From Flintibacter faecis (GTDB taxonomy: Bacteria > Bacillota > Clostridia > Oscillospirales > Oscillospiraceae): DNA of 64,000 nucleotides. Of the stretch, positions 25,292 to 32,825 are shown one piece after another; position 1 is the first letter of the stretch; every line of letters begins with the position of its first letter. Location of the stretch: positions 62,001 through 126,000 of the forward strand of contig NZ_JACOPN010000006.1 of NCBI RefSeq assembly GCF_014287875.1. Direction: 5' to 3'. The notes beneath the pieces were generated by a model. It had not been told where the DNA came from, made no database searches, and saw only the letters and a program-made list of their open reading frames with translations. A program made the position numbers and the translations under genes.

Positions 25292-25453
25292 ATGCTGCTG
25301 TTAAAACTAGGCTCCATCGCCATCGTCCCCGTCATTTACAGCGTCGTGCTGGGCGAGGATGCGTTCTTTGACCGGATGCGCGTGCAGGGCGAGCTGTCCA
25401 AGATGCTCTTTTTGACCTTTTATGTGACCGTACTCTTCTTCCACATTCTCTGA
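25292..25453 (+). CDS. Small membrane protein, tandem paralogue 1 (unknown)
   Basis: The 53 residues consist of a hydrophobic segment (LLLKLGSIAIVPVIYSVVLG), a short charged middle (FFDRMRVQGELSK) and a second hydrophobic segment (MLFLTFYVTVLFFHIL). The protein encoded next repeats the pattern, with the shared core LGSIAIVP.IY.V.LG and RMRVQGEL.K.LFLTFY. I do not recognise the family. ATG 25292 follows GCGGAGGTGA. Two short membrane spans could suggest a holin-like, toxin-like or regulatory peptide, but nothing in the context decides this. Confidence 0.7.
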   Translation: MLLLKLGSIAIVPVIYSVVLGEDAFFDRMRVQGELSKMLFLTFYVTVLFFHIL

Positions 25454-25483
25454 CTGCAAATCAGCATCGTGAGGTGAATGCGA

Positions 25484-25672
25484 ATGACAACAGAACTTCA
25501 GGTATTGTTGACTTTGGGGTCTATCGCCATCGTGCCTGCCATTTACCGCGTGATACTGGGCCAGGAAAAATTCACTCAGCGGATGCGTGTTCAGGGTGAA
25601 CTCTTCAAACTGCTCTTCCTGACCTTTTACGCCACGCTGTTCTTCTTCCAAGTCTTTGGCCGGATCAGATAA
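25484..25672 (+). CDS. Small membrane protein, tandem paralogue 2 (unknown)
   Basis: The 62-residue paralogue of the preceding gene has the same order: LGSIAIVPAIYRVILG, then FTQRMRVQGELFK, then LLFLTFYATLFFFQVF and a basic tail FGRIR. ATG 25484 lies eight bases after GTGAGGTGA; an ATG two codons earlier is less well placed. The charged RMRVQGEL segment is better conserved than the membrane spans, suggesting it contacts a partner. The pair shares one promoter and ends at a hairpin. Confidence 0.7.
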   Translation: MTTELQVLLTLGSIAIVPAIYRVILGQEKFTQRMRVQGELFKLLFLTFYATLFFFQVFGRIR

Positions 25673-25690
25673 ATAACCCCAAAAAAGTCC

Positions 25691-25722
25691 AAGGGGGCCT
25701 GTGTTTTCCCACAGGTCCCCTT
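25691..25722 (+). terminator. Terminator after the tiny membrane-protein genes (twin hairpin, left)
   Basis: AAGGGGGCCTGTG and CACAGGTCCCCTT enclose a six-base loop. An almost identical hairpin lies at 25885-25917, on the far side of a repeat element. Confidence 0.65.
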
Positions 25723-25740
25723 GATACTGTCAAAAAAGCC

Positions 25741-25861
25741 TGTCATTGCGAGGAGGCCCAACGGGCCGACGTGGCAATCCGTTCCAAAAAGCTATGATTA
25801 TCAGTATATTTTCGGCTTTTGAGTTACGGATTCCCACGTCGCTGCGCTCCTCGGAATGACA
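25741..25861. repeat. Palindromic intergenic repeat, family A, copy 2
   Basis: TGTCATTGCGAGGAG...GACGTGGCAATCCGT on the left and ACGGATTCCCACGTC...CTCCTCGGAATGACA on the right are the same arms as at 9344-9440. The centre differs and is AT-rich here. It is bracketed by the twin hairpins. Confidence 0.8.
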
Positions 25862-25884
25862 GAAATGGGTTTATCGACACGCTG

Positions 25885-25917
25885 AAGGGGGCCTGTGTTT
25901 TTCCCACAGGTCCCCTT
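25885..25917 (-). terminator. Terminator after znuB (twin hairpin, right)
   Basis: AAGGGGGCCTGTG and CACAGGTCCCCTT again, seven-base loop. It lies 14 bases past the znuB stop on the minus strand and is nearly the same sequence as 25691-25722. Confidence 0.65.
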
Positions 25918-25930
25918 ATTTTTATATCTC

Positions 25931-26776
25931 TTAATTCTTCTTCCGCAGCAAAAACGTGACCAGGAACCACGCCGCCAAATACAGGGTGATGGACGCACCG
26001 GCGGAGGGGCCCATGTAGTAGGAGGTCAGCAGTCCGGCCACCCCGGCGCACACCGCCCCCAGGAAGGACAGCAGGTGATACTGCCACATATTCCGGGCGA
26101 TGTTCCGGGCCGCCGCGCCGGGCAGCACCAGCAGGGAGTTGATGACCAGCAGGCCCACCCAGGTCATGGACAGCGTGACCACCACGGCGATGGCGATGGA
26201 GAACACCGTCTCCTGCCAGAACACCCGGATGCCCCGGCTGTCGGCCAGGGCGGGGTGGACGGCGGAGAGCATCAGCTGGTTGAAGGACAGCACCCACAGG
26301 GCGATGACCAACGCCAAAATCAGGGCCAGCACCCCGATCTTTCCCGGCTCCACCGACAGGATGTCGCCGATGAGCAGGTTATTGAACTTGGTGAAGGAGC
26401 GGCCGTTCAGGGTGGACAGGAAGATGCCCAAGGCCACGGCGGTGGAGGAGAACACCCCGATCACCGTGTCGCTGCCCAGGGCGGACCGCCGTCGCACCAC
26501 GTTAAAGAGCAGGGCGAACAGAATGGCAAAGATCACCGCCGCCCAAGTGGGCTCCTGAAAGCCGCAGATGGCTCCGATGGCCATGCCGGTGAAGGCGGAG
26601 TGACCCAAAGCGTCGGAGAAGAAGGACATGCGGCTGTGGACCACCATGGTGGACAGGATGCCGAACAGGGGCGAGATGACCAGCACCGCCAGCAGGGCGT
26701 TTTTCATGAACAGCATGGTATCCGGCGCGGCCCACTCAAAGGGCAGCAGGGACACCAGGGAATACCACCAGGTCAT
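25931..26776 (-). CDS. znuB: Zinc/manganese-type metal ABC transporter permease
   Basis: The 281-residue ABC-3 family permease has about eight membrane helices. It includes SRMSFFSDALGHSAFTGMAIG (the conserved coupling segment) and GLLVINSLLVLPGAAARNIARN near the C-terminus. With znuC (overlap of 4 bases) and znuA it forms a metal importer, most likely for zinc because the binding protein has a His-rich loop. The start ATG 26776 overlaps the end of znuC. Confidence 0.9.
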   Translation of the reverse strand: MTWWYSLVSLLPFEWAAPDTMLFMKNALLAVLVISPLFGILSTMVVHSRMSFFSDALGHSAFTGMAIGAICGFQEPTWAAVIFAILFALLFNVVRRRSALGSDTVIGVFSSTAVALGIFLSTLNGRSFTKFNNLLIGDILSVEPGKIGVLALILALVIALWVLSFNQLMLSAVHPALADSRGIRVFWQETVFSIAIAVVVTLSMTWVGLLVINSLLVLPGAAARNIARNMWQYHLLSFLGAVCAGVAGLLTSYYMGPSAGASITLYLAAWFLVTFLLRKKN

Positions 26777-27579
26777 TGGTGCTCCCCCCCTTTCCCCATG
26801 CGCAGATGGAAGGTCTGATAAAATTCCGGGGAGGACAGCACCTCATCCGGGGAACCCATCTTCAGCACCTTGCGGTCCAGCAGAATGACCTTGTCGGCAT
26901 ACTGGTCCAGGGTGGCAAAGTCGTGGGTGGACAGAAAGATGGACAGGTCATACTGGGTGCGCAGCTCGTCCAGCATCTCCAGCAGTTGGTGTTCCCCCTC
27001 GATGTCCACGCCGGACAGGGGCTCGTCCAGGATAAGGATGTGGGGCACCGGCTCTAACGCCAGAGCCAGCAGCACCCGCTGGAGCTGACCGCCGGATAGA
27101 CCGCCCATGGGCCGGTCCAATAGTTCCTCCCCGTGGACCCGGGCCAGACTGGCCGCCGCCTGCTCCCGGTATTTCCTGGGGATGGGCAGCCACACAGGCC
27201 ATTTGGCCGTGGCCGCCACGAAAAAGTCCAGCACCGACACCGGGTCCCCCCGGTCAAAGCTGGGGGCCTGGGGGACATAGCCGACCAACGGGCGCTTTCC
27301 CCCCGTCGCCGACCCGTCGGACAGGCGGATGGCTGGCCCCCCCGCCGGGGAGAAGGTGATGGTGCCCTTATAGGGCAGCTGGCCCAGGATGCTGCGAAAC
27401 AGGGTGGACTTCCCTGCCCCATTCGGGCCGATGAGAGCCACGATCTCGCCGCAGTGGAGGTGGAAGGCCACATCCTGTAAAATGGCCTCCCCCTGCATAC
27501 TGACGGACAGCCCCGTCAGCTTCAGACAGCAGGCGTCGGCACAGCCGGAGGCCAGCTTGCCATGTTTGATCTGTCTCAC
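26773..27579 (-). CDS. znuC: Zinc-type metal ABC transporter ATP-binding protein
   Basis: This 268-residue ABC ATPase has Walker A GPNGAGKST, Q-loop VGYVPQAPSFDR, signature LSGGQLQR and Walker B ILILDEPLSGVD, all typical of ZnuC/AdcC. The N-terminal extension has two closely spaced cysteines (DACCLKL), possibly a metal contact. The start codon lies one base after the znuA stop, so translation is tightly coupled. Confidence 0.9.
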   Translation of the reverse strand: MRQIKHGKLASGCADACCLKLTGLSVSMQGEAILQDVAFHLHCGEIVALIGPNGAGKSTLFRSILGQLPYKGTITFSPAGGPAIRLSDGSATGGKRPLVGYVPQAPSFDRGDPVSVLDFFVAATAKWPVWLPIPRKYREQAAASLARVHGEELLDRPMGGLSGGQLQRVLLALALEPVPHILILDEPLSGVDIEGEHQLLEMLDELRTQYDLSIFLSTHDFATLDQYADKVILLDRKVLKMGSPDEVLSSPEFYQTFHLRMGKGGEHQ

Positions 27580-27580
27580 G

Positions 27581-28564
27581 TTACTTCACCAGTTCCTCTC
27601 CCGCAAAGCCGTCGATCACGGCCTTGGCGTTAGCCAGCAGGGCATCGTAGTAGTTTTCCAGCTGGTCGTCCGGCCCGTCCATGATCATGGTCAGCTGCTC
27701 CACGGCACAGCCCGTCTCCCGGCGGATGGCCTGGGCGGTGGCATCGGAGCCGTTGACCTCGGTGAAGATGACGGGGATGCCCTTTTCCTTCACCAGGTCG
27801 GTGATCTCAACAATTTCTTTGGCGCTGGCCTCGCTGCCCGCCTCCTCCTCGATGGAGGCCAGCAGGGGCAGGTCATAGGCGGCGGCAAAATACTGGAACC
27901 CGTCGTGGAAGGTGATGAGGCCGGAGAAGTCCACCTCCTGCCGCCGGGCGCTGTCAAACAGATCGTTCAGCTCCTCCTCCCAGCCGCTGAGCTGCGCCGT
28001 GCAGCTTTGGGCCGCTCGGGCGTAGTCCTGGGCGTGGGCCGGGTCGGCCTGACTCAGCCCATCGGCCAGGTTTTCCATCATCTGCACCGCCCGCCGGGGG
28101 TCCATCCAATAGTGGGGGTCGATGTCCCCGTGGTCGTGGTCCTCGTGGTCGTGGTCATGCGCGTCGTGCGCGTGATCCTCCTCCACGTCGTGGCTGTTCA
28201 GGGCGGGCAGCAGGTCCACTCCCTGGTCGCAGTCGATCACCGCCGCATTGGAGGTGGCCAGGGCGTCATCCATAAAGTCCTCCAGCCCCGCCCCGTTTAG
28301 GGCGATCACATCGGCATCGGCCAATTTTTTCATGTCGTTCACCGACAGGGTGTAGTCGTGGAGACAGCTGGTGGAGCCGGTGTCCAGCCGCTCTACCACC
28401 ACTCCGTCCACGTCCCGGGTCAGGGCGCTGGTGAAGAGATAGATGGGATAGGTGGTGGTCACCACCCGCATACGGGCGTTTTCTGCGCCGACAGAGCCGC
28501 CGCTCCCGCACCCGGCCAAACACAGAGCAAGGATCAGGAGTAAAGGAATGATGCGTTTTTTCAT
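27581..28564 (-). CDS. znuA: Zinc-binding lipoprotein of an ABC importer
   Basis: The 327-residue lipoprotein has a signal peptide ending LAGC and a cluster A-I binding fold. The His/Asp-rich loop around residues 124-145 (DHAHDAHDHDHEDHDHGD) followed by DPHYWMDP is the hallmark of zinc-type binding proteins. Metal-binding His, His and Glu/Asp residues are expected around HDYTL, HYW and FHDGFQYF. I chose the ATG at 28564 because TGAGGTAC precedes it; an ATG at 28576 overlaps that ribosome binding site. It heads the znuA-znuC-znuB operon. Confidence 0.9.
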   Translation of the reverse strand: MKKRIIPLLLILALCLAGCGSGGSVGAENARMRVVTTTYPIYLFTSALTRDVDGVVVERLDTGSTSCLHDYTLSVNDMKKLADADVIALNGAGLEDFMDDALATSNAAVIDCDQGVDLLPALNSHDVEEDHAHDAHDHDHEDHDHGDIDPHYWMDPRRAVQMMENLADGLSQADPAHAQDYARAAQSCTAQLSGWEEELNDLFDSARRQEVDFSGLITFHDGFQYFAAAYDLPLLASIEEEAGSEASAKEIVEITDLVKEKGIPVIFTEVNGSDATAQAIRRETGCAVEQLTMIMDGPDDQLENYYDALLANAKAVIDGFAGEELVK

Positions 28565-28599
28565 AGAGTACCTCATTCTATAAAATCTTGTAGACTCTT

Positions 28600-28628
28600 A
28601 GTATACCCTACTTTTCTGCCGTTGTAAA
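28600..28628 (-). promoter_or_regulatory. Promoter of the znuACB operon
   Basis: On the minus strand TTTACA, 17 bases, TATACT. No clear Zur box is seen around it. Confidence 0.6.
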
Positions 28629-28688
28629 TTGCTTTTCGCTCCCCAGGACGCTATACTAAAGGTATCCTTGACCCACGGAGGTATTTTC

Positions 28689-29381
28689 ATGCACTATTCC
28701 AACTGTACTGCCGGAACATTTCTCTCCCGGCCCAATCGGTTTGTGGCTCAGGTTGCGCTGGACGGCCGCACCGAGACCTGCCATGTGAAGAACACCGGCC
28801 GCTGCCGGGAGCTGCTGATCCCCGGCTGCCGGGTCTATCTCACCCGGAGCGACAACCCAGCCCGCAAGACAAAATACGACCTGATCGCCGTGGAAAAAGA
28901 GACGGTCCACGGCCCCCTGCTCATCAATATGGATGCCCAGGCCCCAAACCACGTCTTTGAAGCGTGGGCCAGGGAGGGCCGATTCCGCCCCGGACTGACC
29001 CTGCTGCGGCCGGAGACGGTATACGGTGCCTCCCGCTTCGACTTCTATTGGGAGACGGACACCGACCGGGGCTTTGTGGAGGTGAAGGGGGTCACCCTGG
29101 AGGAGGACGGCGTGGCCCGCTTCCCGGATGCCCCCACCCTGCGGGGGGTGAAGCACCTGGAGGAGCTGATCGCCGCCCGTCAGGCGGGGTATCAGGCCGC
29201 CCTGTGTTTCATCGTCCAGTTCTCCGGTGCCAAATATGTAACGCCCAACGACACCACCCACCCCCAGTTCGGCCAGGCCCTCCGCCGGGCCGCCGCCGCC
29301 GGGGTGGAGGTGTTCGCCCTGGGCTGCGCCGTCACCCCGGACACTCTGACGGCGGAGGAGTTTGTGCCGGTGCGGCTGTAA
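28689..29381 (+). CDS. sfsA: DNA/RNA nuclease SfsA
   Basis: The 230 residues match SfsA: an N-terminal OB-like part (GTFLSRPNRFVAQV, HVKNTGRCRELLIPG) and a C-terminal PD-(D/E)xK-like nuclease part (GASRFDFYW, GFVEVKGVTL, FPDAPTLRGVKHLEEL). The family was first named for sugar fermentation stimulation; later work describes nuclease activity. ATG 28689 follows CGGAGGTATTT. It is divergent from znuA and stands alone. Confidence 0.93.
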   Translation: MHYSNCTAGTFLSRPNRFVAQVALDGRTETCHVKNTGRCRELLIPGCRVYLTRSDNPARKTKYDLIAVEKETVHGPLLINMDAQAPNHVFEAWAREGRFRPGLTLLRPETVYGASRFDFYWETDTDRGFVEVKGVTLEEDGVARFPDAPTLRGVKHLEELIAARQAGYQAALCFIVQFSGAKYVTPNDTTHPQFGQALRRAAAAGVEVFALGCAVTPDTLTAEEFVPVRL

Positions 29382-29425
29382 CCTCCCGCATTGCTCTTTG
29401 TACTCATAACTGTATTTCATATAGC

Positions 29426-29463
29426 TGTACCCCCAATACTGGATGCCCAGTATTGGGGGTACA
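29426..29463. terminator. Terminator between sfsA and gpsA
   Basis: TGTACCCCCAATACTG pairs perfectly over 16 bases with CAGTATTGGGGGTACA. The genes converge on it. Confidence 0.7.
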
Positions 29464-29503
29464 TATCATCATATCATCGCAGATGGGTCCTATTGTTTAT
29501 CTG

Positions 29504-30508
29504 TTATCTCTCCCAGCTCTCGTCGTGCTCTGAGCGCTTGGAGCGGGTCATCAGGTCGGCGACCACGCCGTGGACGTCCCGGCCCTCGTACAGGACCTCA
29601 TAGGCCGCCTGGGCGATGGGCATCTCCACGCCGACCTTCTGGGCCAGGGTGCGGGCATTGGCGGCGGCGTAGTAGCCCTCCACCACTGCGCCGATCTCCT
29701 TCACGGCCTCCTGCACCGGCTTGCCCTGGCCGATGAGGATGCCGCAGCGGCGGTTGCGGGAGTGCATGGAGCAGCAGGTGACGATCAGATCGCCTACGCC
29801 CGCAAGGCCTGTAAAGGTCTCCTTCTTGCCGCCCAGGGCCACGCCCAGCCGGGCCATCTCCGCCAGCCCCCGGGTCATCAGCAGGGCCTTGGTGTTGTCT
29901 CCGCAGCCCATGCCGTCGCAGCAGCCGGCGCACAGGGCGATGATATTCTTCAGGGCGGCGCAGATCTCTGTGCCGATCTTATCGTCGCTGGTATACACCC
30001 GGAAGCGCTGGTTCATAAACAGGTCCTGCACCTGTTCGGCGATCTTGGGATCGTCGGCGGCGGCCACCACGCCGGTGGGGATGTGGCGGCCCACCTCCTC
30101 GGCGTGGGAGGGGCCGGACAGCACCACCACGGGGCACTTGTCCCCGATCTCCGCCTGGATGACCTGGCTCAGGCGCAGGGAGGAGTCCTTCTCAATGCCC
30201 TTGGACACGGACACCACAATGGTACCCGGGTCCAGCAGGTCCTTCACCTGGGCAGCGGTGGACCGCACGGCGAAGGAGGGGGTGGCCATGACCACCAGAC
30301 CGCAGCCCTTCACGGCGGCCAGGTCGCAGGTGAACTTCATCTCCTCCGGGATGACGACCCCCTTCAGCAGGGGGTTCTCATGGGTGGTGCGCAGGGTGTC
30401 AGACTCCGCCTGGTGATAGGACCAGAGGGTCACGTCGTTTCCGTTTTCCAGCAGCAGCAGCGCCAGGGCCGTGCCCCAGCCGCCGCTTCCCAATACTGTG
30501 ATCTTCAT
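29504..30508 (-). CDS. gpsA: Glycerol-3-phosphate dehydrogenase [NAD(P)+]
   Basis: GpsA makes sn-glycerol-3-phosphate from dihydroxyacetone phosphate for phospholipid synthesis. The 334 residues start with the Rossmann motif VLGSGGWGTALALLL. They carry VSVSKGIEKDS, GPSHAEEV and the catalytic-lysine region AALKNIIALCAGCCDGMGCGDN, then ETFTGLAGVGDLIVTC. It lies 16 bases after plsY, which uses its product, in a der-plsY-gpsA operon. A terminal HDESWER tail is slightly extended. Confidence 0.97.
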   Translation of the reverse strand: MKITVLGSGGWGTALALLLLENGNDVTLWSYHQAESDTLRTTHENPLLKGVVIPEEMKFTCDLAAVKGCGLVVMATPSFAVRSTAAQVKDLLDPGTIVVSVSKGIEKDSSLRLSQVIQAEIGDKCPVVVLSGPSHAEEVGRHIPTGVVAAADDPKIAEQVQDLFMNQRFRVYTSDDKIGTEICAALKNIIALCAGCCDGMGCGDNTKALLMTRGLAEMARLGVALGGKKETFTGLAGVGDLIVTCCSMHSRNRRCGILIGQGKPVQEAVKEIGAVVEGYYAAANARTLAQKVGVEMPIAQAAYEVLYEGRDVHGVVADLMTRSKRSEHDESWER

Positions 30509-30524
30509 AGCTGCGTCCTCCTTG

Positions 30525-31208
30525 TCAGGATTTTTTGTGCAGGGTGAATTTATTTTCCGTACCGGTGAGCAGACGGTGGATGTTGCCCCGGTGCATGTAC
30601 AGGATCAGCCCGCCGATGATGACGGCCAATACCGTCACGGGCACGCTGCGATAGACAAACCAGGTGATGAAGGGGAAGCTGGCCCCCGCCCAGCAGGAAC
30701 CCAGGGACACATATCGGGTAAGCACAGCCAAAATAAGGAAGCCGCCCCACACCACCAGGGCAATGCGCCAGTCGATCATAATGGCGATGGTGCCGCCGGA
30801 TAAAATGCCCTTGCCCCCCTTAAAGTGGAACATACAGGGGAACATGTGCCCCAGCAGGCAGAACAGGCCGCCCCAATACTTGAAGAACACCAGGATCATG
30901 GCCTGGTTCTCCAGGGGCGTGGTGGGCAGGATACGGGGGTCGAACAGCCCGCCCAGCCACACAGAGACGAGAATGGCGACGATGGCCTTCAGCACGTCGG
31001 TGAGGATGACCACAACGGTCAGCGGCCCGCCGAAGGTGCGGAAGAAGTTGGTCAGCCCCGCGTTGCCGCTGCCGTGGTTTCTCACATCGTCCCGCAGGAT
31101 ATATTTGGAGACGATCACCGCCCCGTTGAAGCAGCCGCAGAAATAGGCGACGAGGGCGGCCAGCCACAACTGACTGTAGCCCACAAGGAAATAAACCAGC
31201 GCACCCAC
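30525..31208 (-). CDS. plsY: Acyl-phosphate:glycerol-3-phosphate acyltransferase PlsY
   Basis: This integral membrane enzyme makes the first acyl bond of phospholipids from acyl-phosphate and glycerol-3-phosphate. The 227 residues have the three PlsY motifs: GSGNAGLTNFFRTFG, then LGHMFPCMFHFKGGKG, and a C-terminal RGNIHRLLTGTENK. Several membrane helices lie between. The start is the GTG at 31208, four bases after the der stop. The product feeds PlsC; the precursor enzyme GpsA follows. Confidence 0.95.
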   Translation of the reverse strand: MGALVYFLVGYSQLWLAALVAYFCGCFNGAVIVSKYILRDDVRNHGSGNAGLTNFFRTFGGPLTVVVILTDVLKAIVAILVSVWLGGLFDPRILPTTPLENQAMILVFFKYWGGLFCLLGHMFPCMFHFKGGKGILSGGTIAIMIDWRIALVVWGGFLILAVLTRYVSLGSCWAGASFPFITWFVYRSVPVTVLAVIIGGLILYMHRGNIHRLLTGTENKFTLHKKS

Positions 31209-31211
31209 GCC

Positions 31212-32537
31212 TTACCCCTCCTTGTCGCCCTTCTGCCGGATGGTCATGCGCACGGGGGTGCCCTCCAGGCCGAAGGTGCTGCGGATCTGGTTTTCCAGAT
31301 AGCGCTGATAGGAGAAGTGGAACAGCCGGGCATCGTTGCAGAAGCAGACGAAGTGAGGGGGGCGGATGCCCGTCTGGGTGATATAGTAGATCTTCAGTCG
31401 GCGGCCCTTGTCCGTGGGGGGCTGCACCCGGGCGGTGGCATCGGCCAGAACGTTGTTCAGCATACCGGTGGAGATACGGGTGGCGGCCTGGTTGTTTACA
31501 TAGTTGATCAGGTCGAACAGCCGGTCCACCCGCTGGCCTGTCAGGGCGGAGATGAACACCACGGGGGCATAGGTCATATAGCTCAGGTCCCGCATCACGT
31601 CCTGGCGCATCTTATCCATGGTCTTGCCGTCCTTTTCGATGGCATCCCACTTGTTCACCACAATGATGCAGGCCTTGCCCGCCTCGTGGGCCAGGCCGGC
31701 CACCTTGGTGTCCTGCTCGGTCACGCCCTCCTGGGCGTTGATCATAATAAGGCACACGTCGCTGCGCTCGATGGCCATGGTGGCCCGCAGGACGGAGAAC
31801 TTCTCGATGCGGTCGTCCACCTTGGACTTCTTCCGCATTCCGGCGGTGTCGATGAAGCGGTATTTGCCCTTTTCGTTTTCAAAGTAGCTGTCCACTGCGT
31901 CCCGGGTGGTGCCCGCCACGTTGGAGACGATGACCCGCTCCTCCCCCAGAATGCGGTTGATGAGGGAGGACTTGCCCACATTGGGCTTGCCGATGACGGC
32001 CACCTTGACCACGTCGTCCTCCTCTTCCTCCTCCTCGTCCGGGGGGAAGAACTGGAAGCAGGCGTCCAGCAGGTCGCCGGTGCCGTGGCCGTGGAGGGCG
32101 GAGACGGAGATGGGGTCGCCCAGGCCCAAGTTATAGAACTCATACACGTCCGGGTTCTCCCGCCCGGTCTGGTCGGCCTTGTTTACCGCCAGCACCACCG
32201 GCTTGCGGGAGCGCAGGAGCATGTTGGCCACCTCCTGGTCGGCGGCGGTCATGCCCGTTTTGATGTCGCACACAAAGACGATGACGGTGGCCGCCTGGAT
32301 GGCGATCTCCGCCTGCTCCCGCATAAAGGACAGGATCTGGTCGTCGGTGCCCGGCTCGATGCCGCCGGTGTCCACAATGTCGAACACCCGGTTGCGCCAC
32401 TCGCACTGGGCATACAGCCGGTCCCGGGTGACGCCGGGGGTGTCCTCTACAATGGACAGTCGCTGGCCGCACAGCTTGTTAAACAGCATGGACTTGCCCA
32501 CGTTGGGCCGTCCCACAATGGCTACTAAAGGTTTCAC
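31212..32537 (-). CDS. der: Ribosome-associated GTPase Der (EngA)
   Basis: Der has two tandem G domains and a KH-like domain and acts in 50S assembly. The first G domain starts AIVGRPNVGKSMLFN with DTGG and NKAD; the second starts AVIGKPNVGKSSLIN with DTAGMR and NKWD; the KH-like end includes YYITQTGIRPPHFVCF. An acidic insert (PPDEEEEEEDDVV) joins the G domains. I chose the GTG at 32537, after ATAGGAG, because the family begins right there; reading from an ATG at 32594 adds 19 unrelated residues. It heads der-plsY-gpsA. Confidence 0.95.
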   Translation of the reverse strand: MKPLVAIVGRPNVGKSMLFNKLCGQRLSIVEDTPGVTRDRLYAQCEWRNRVFDIVDTGGIEPGTDDQILSFMREQAEIAIQAATVIVFVCDIKTGMTAADQEVANMLLRSRKPVVLAVNKADQTGRENPDVYEFYNLGLGDPISVSALHGHGTGDLLDACFQFFPPDEEEEEEDDVVKVAVIGKPNVGKSSLINRILGEERVIVSNVAGTTRDAVDSYFENEKGKYRFIDTAGMRKKSKVDDRIEKFSVLRATMAIERSDVCLIMINAQEGVTEQDTKVAGLAHEAGKACIIVVNKWDAIEKDGKTMDKMRQDVMRDLSYMTYAPVVFISALTGQRVDRLFDLINYVNNQAATRISTGMLNNVLADATARVQPPTDKGRRLKIYYITQTGIRPPHFVCFCNDARLFHFSYQRYLENQIRSTFGLEGTPVRMTIRQKGDKEG

Positions 32538-32617
32538 GCGATCACTCACTCCTATTTTCTCCCGGGCGGAACGCCGCCCGCTGTTGGTTTTCATTATGCT
32601 GCATCTCTTCCCTAGGC

Positions 32618-32760
32618 GTAGGGGCGGATGTCCTCATCCGCCCGGACCACGGGCCGCTGGGGACAGCGGCCCCTACTGAGCTGGCCGGGTGCAGGGGCGG
32701 ATATCATCCGTCCGGACGGTACCGGTCCACCGAACACGGGCGGATCATATCCGCCCCTAC
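32618..32760. repeat. Palindromic intergenic repeat, family B, long copy
   Basis: The 143-base block starts GTAGGGGCGGATGTCCTCAT and ends GGATCATATCCGCCCCTAC. It contains internal GGGCCGCTGGGGACAGCGGCCC and further GGGGCGGATATCATCCG arms. It shares both ends with the copy at 22105-22173. Confidence 0.7.
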
Positions 32761-32767
32761 TGCGTCC

Positions 32768-32822
32768 CCCTTGCCTCCCCCTTTGGGGGAGGTGCCCAGT
32801 GCACACACTGGGCGGAGAGGGC
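32768..32822. repeat. Intergenic repeat, family C (CCTCCCCCTTTGGGGGAGG type)
   Basis: CCTCCCCCTTTGGGGGAGG is followed by TGCCCAGTGCACACACTGGGCGGA, two stacked hairpins. It lies directly against the family B block and the stop codon of the DUF512 gene. Confidence 0.6.
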
Positions 32823-32825
32823 CTG

